Below are positions 54,500-54,667 of a stretch of 54,667 bases of DNA, piece by piece (position 1 is the stretch's first letter; each line of letters starts with the position of its first letter). Position numbers and translations under genes: made by a program. Under the pieces are notes generated by a model. The model was not told where the DNA came from. It ran no database searches and saw only the letters and a list, made by a program, of their open reading frames with translations. Source of the stretch: Domibacillus antri (GTDB taxonomy: Bacteria; Bacillota; Bacilli; Bacillales; Domibacillaceae); NCBI RefSeq assembly GCF_001936625.1, contig NZ_MSDU01000009.1, forward strand, positions 1-54,667, given 5' to 3'.

Positions 54500-54516
54500 T
54501 TTGACTATATTTGACG
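54500..54516 (-). promoter_or_regulatory. CtsR operator
   Basis: Minus strand CGTCAAA-TAT-AGTCAAA, a tandem heptad with 3-bp spacing that fits the CtsR consensus (RGTCAAA NAN RGTCAAA). A third partial heptad GTCAAGG follows at once. It covers the expected transcription start. Confidence 0.88.
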
Positions 54517-54519
54517 ATA

Positions 54520-54549
54520 ATTATAAAGGAAAAAGACGATCCATTGCAA
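54520..54549 (-). promoter_or_regulatory. promoter of the ctsR operon
   Basis: TTGCAA (54544-54549) and TATAAT (54520-54525), 18 bp apart on the minus strand. The CtsR operator starts 3 bp downstream of the -10. Confidence 0.8.
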
Positions 54550-54552
54550 TTT

Positions 54553-54583
54553 ATTTGTTTTTTTATATACAAAAAAAACAAAT
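54553..54583. repeat. AT-rich inverted repeat after 5S rRNA
   Basis: ATTTGTTTTTTT pairs perfectly with AAAAAAACAAAT around a 7-nt loop. It lies between 5S rRNA and ctsR and may end the rRNA transcript, although the T tract is inside the stem, unlike a normal terminator. Confidence 0.5.
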
Positions 54584-54606
54584 TTAGTTCTAAAGTTGTT
54601 TTTACG

Positions 54607-54667
54607 TTCCAGGCGGCGTCGTGCTCTCACAGGGGTACACACCCAACTACCAGCGGCGATTATGCGC
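54607..54667 (-). rRNA. rrf: 5S rRNA, 3' part only
   Basis: The minus strand reads CGCCGCTGGTAGTTGGG, CCCCTGTGAGAGCACGA and CGCCGCCTGGAAC in order. These match the 3' half of Bacillus 5S rRNA (GCCGATGGTAGT...CCCCTGTGAGAGTAGGACGCCGCC). The 5' part lies outside the window. An rRNA operon directly upstream of ctsR mirrors rrnW in B. subtilis. The exact 3' end is approximate. Confidence 0.88.

Overview
The window is a stretch of chromosome from an endospore-forming Bacillales bacterium, most likely Bacillaceae. It carries the conserved block ctsR-mcsA-mcsB-clpC to rpoBC, the str, S10, spc and alpha ribosomal clusters, rplM-rpsI, cwlD, salA, kbaA and pdaB, in the same order as the rrnW to rrnI interval of Bacillus subtilis. 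Sporulation genes (sigH, cwlD, pdaB, kbaA), a zinc-type S14, a zinc-LID adenylate kinase and strong AGGAGG ribosome binding sites support this. I do not commit to a species. Nearly everything is read from the minus strand, so transcription runs from the right end to the left; only pdaB is on the plus strand.

Layout in the direction of transcription. At the right edge lies the 3' end of a 5S rRNA, then the CtsR-controlled ctsR-mcsA-mcsB-clpC operon and radA. Next come yacL, ispD, ispF, gltX, a cysteine T-box with cysE-cysS-mrnC-rlmB-rae1, sigH and rpmG-secE-nusG. The rplK-rplA and rplJ-rplL units follow, each with an autoregulatory leader, then rsmC-like and rpoB-rpoC. Then come rpsL-rpsG-fusA-tufA and the long rpsJ to rplQ ribosomal cluster, which includes secY, adk, map, infA and rpoA. 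After that come ecfA1-ecfA2-ecfT-truA, rplM-rpsI, cwlD, salA, kbaA and pdaB. At the left edge are two tandem promoters and the start of a leader for another rRNA operon that leaves the window.

Functionally this is the growth-rate core of the chromosome: transcription, translation, secretion and elongation factors, plus protein quality control (McsA/McsB/ClpC/CtsR). Aminoacylation and cysteine supply, isoprenoid precursors and a few spore genes share the block. Regulation is mostly RNA-based: candidate L13, S10, L10 and L1 leaders, a T-box, and several intrinsic terminators, some placed directly before the ribosome binding site of a weakly needed gene.

Unusual points are the following. Two families of dispersed hairpin repeats sit in three intergenic gaps, one of them inside the rplJ leader. 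A multi-branched RNA followed by a U tract lies directly upstream of ecfA1. A perfect 34-bp palindrome lies between fusA and tufA. The PdaB homologue has lost the recognisable NodB catalytic motifs. Several genes expected at these loci by B. subtilis synteny are absent (disA, gerD, the ybaJ/ybaK region and the L7Ae-like rplGB). No CRISPR array, insertion sequence, tRNA gene or prophage was seen.
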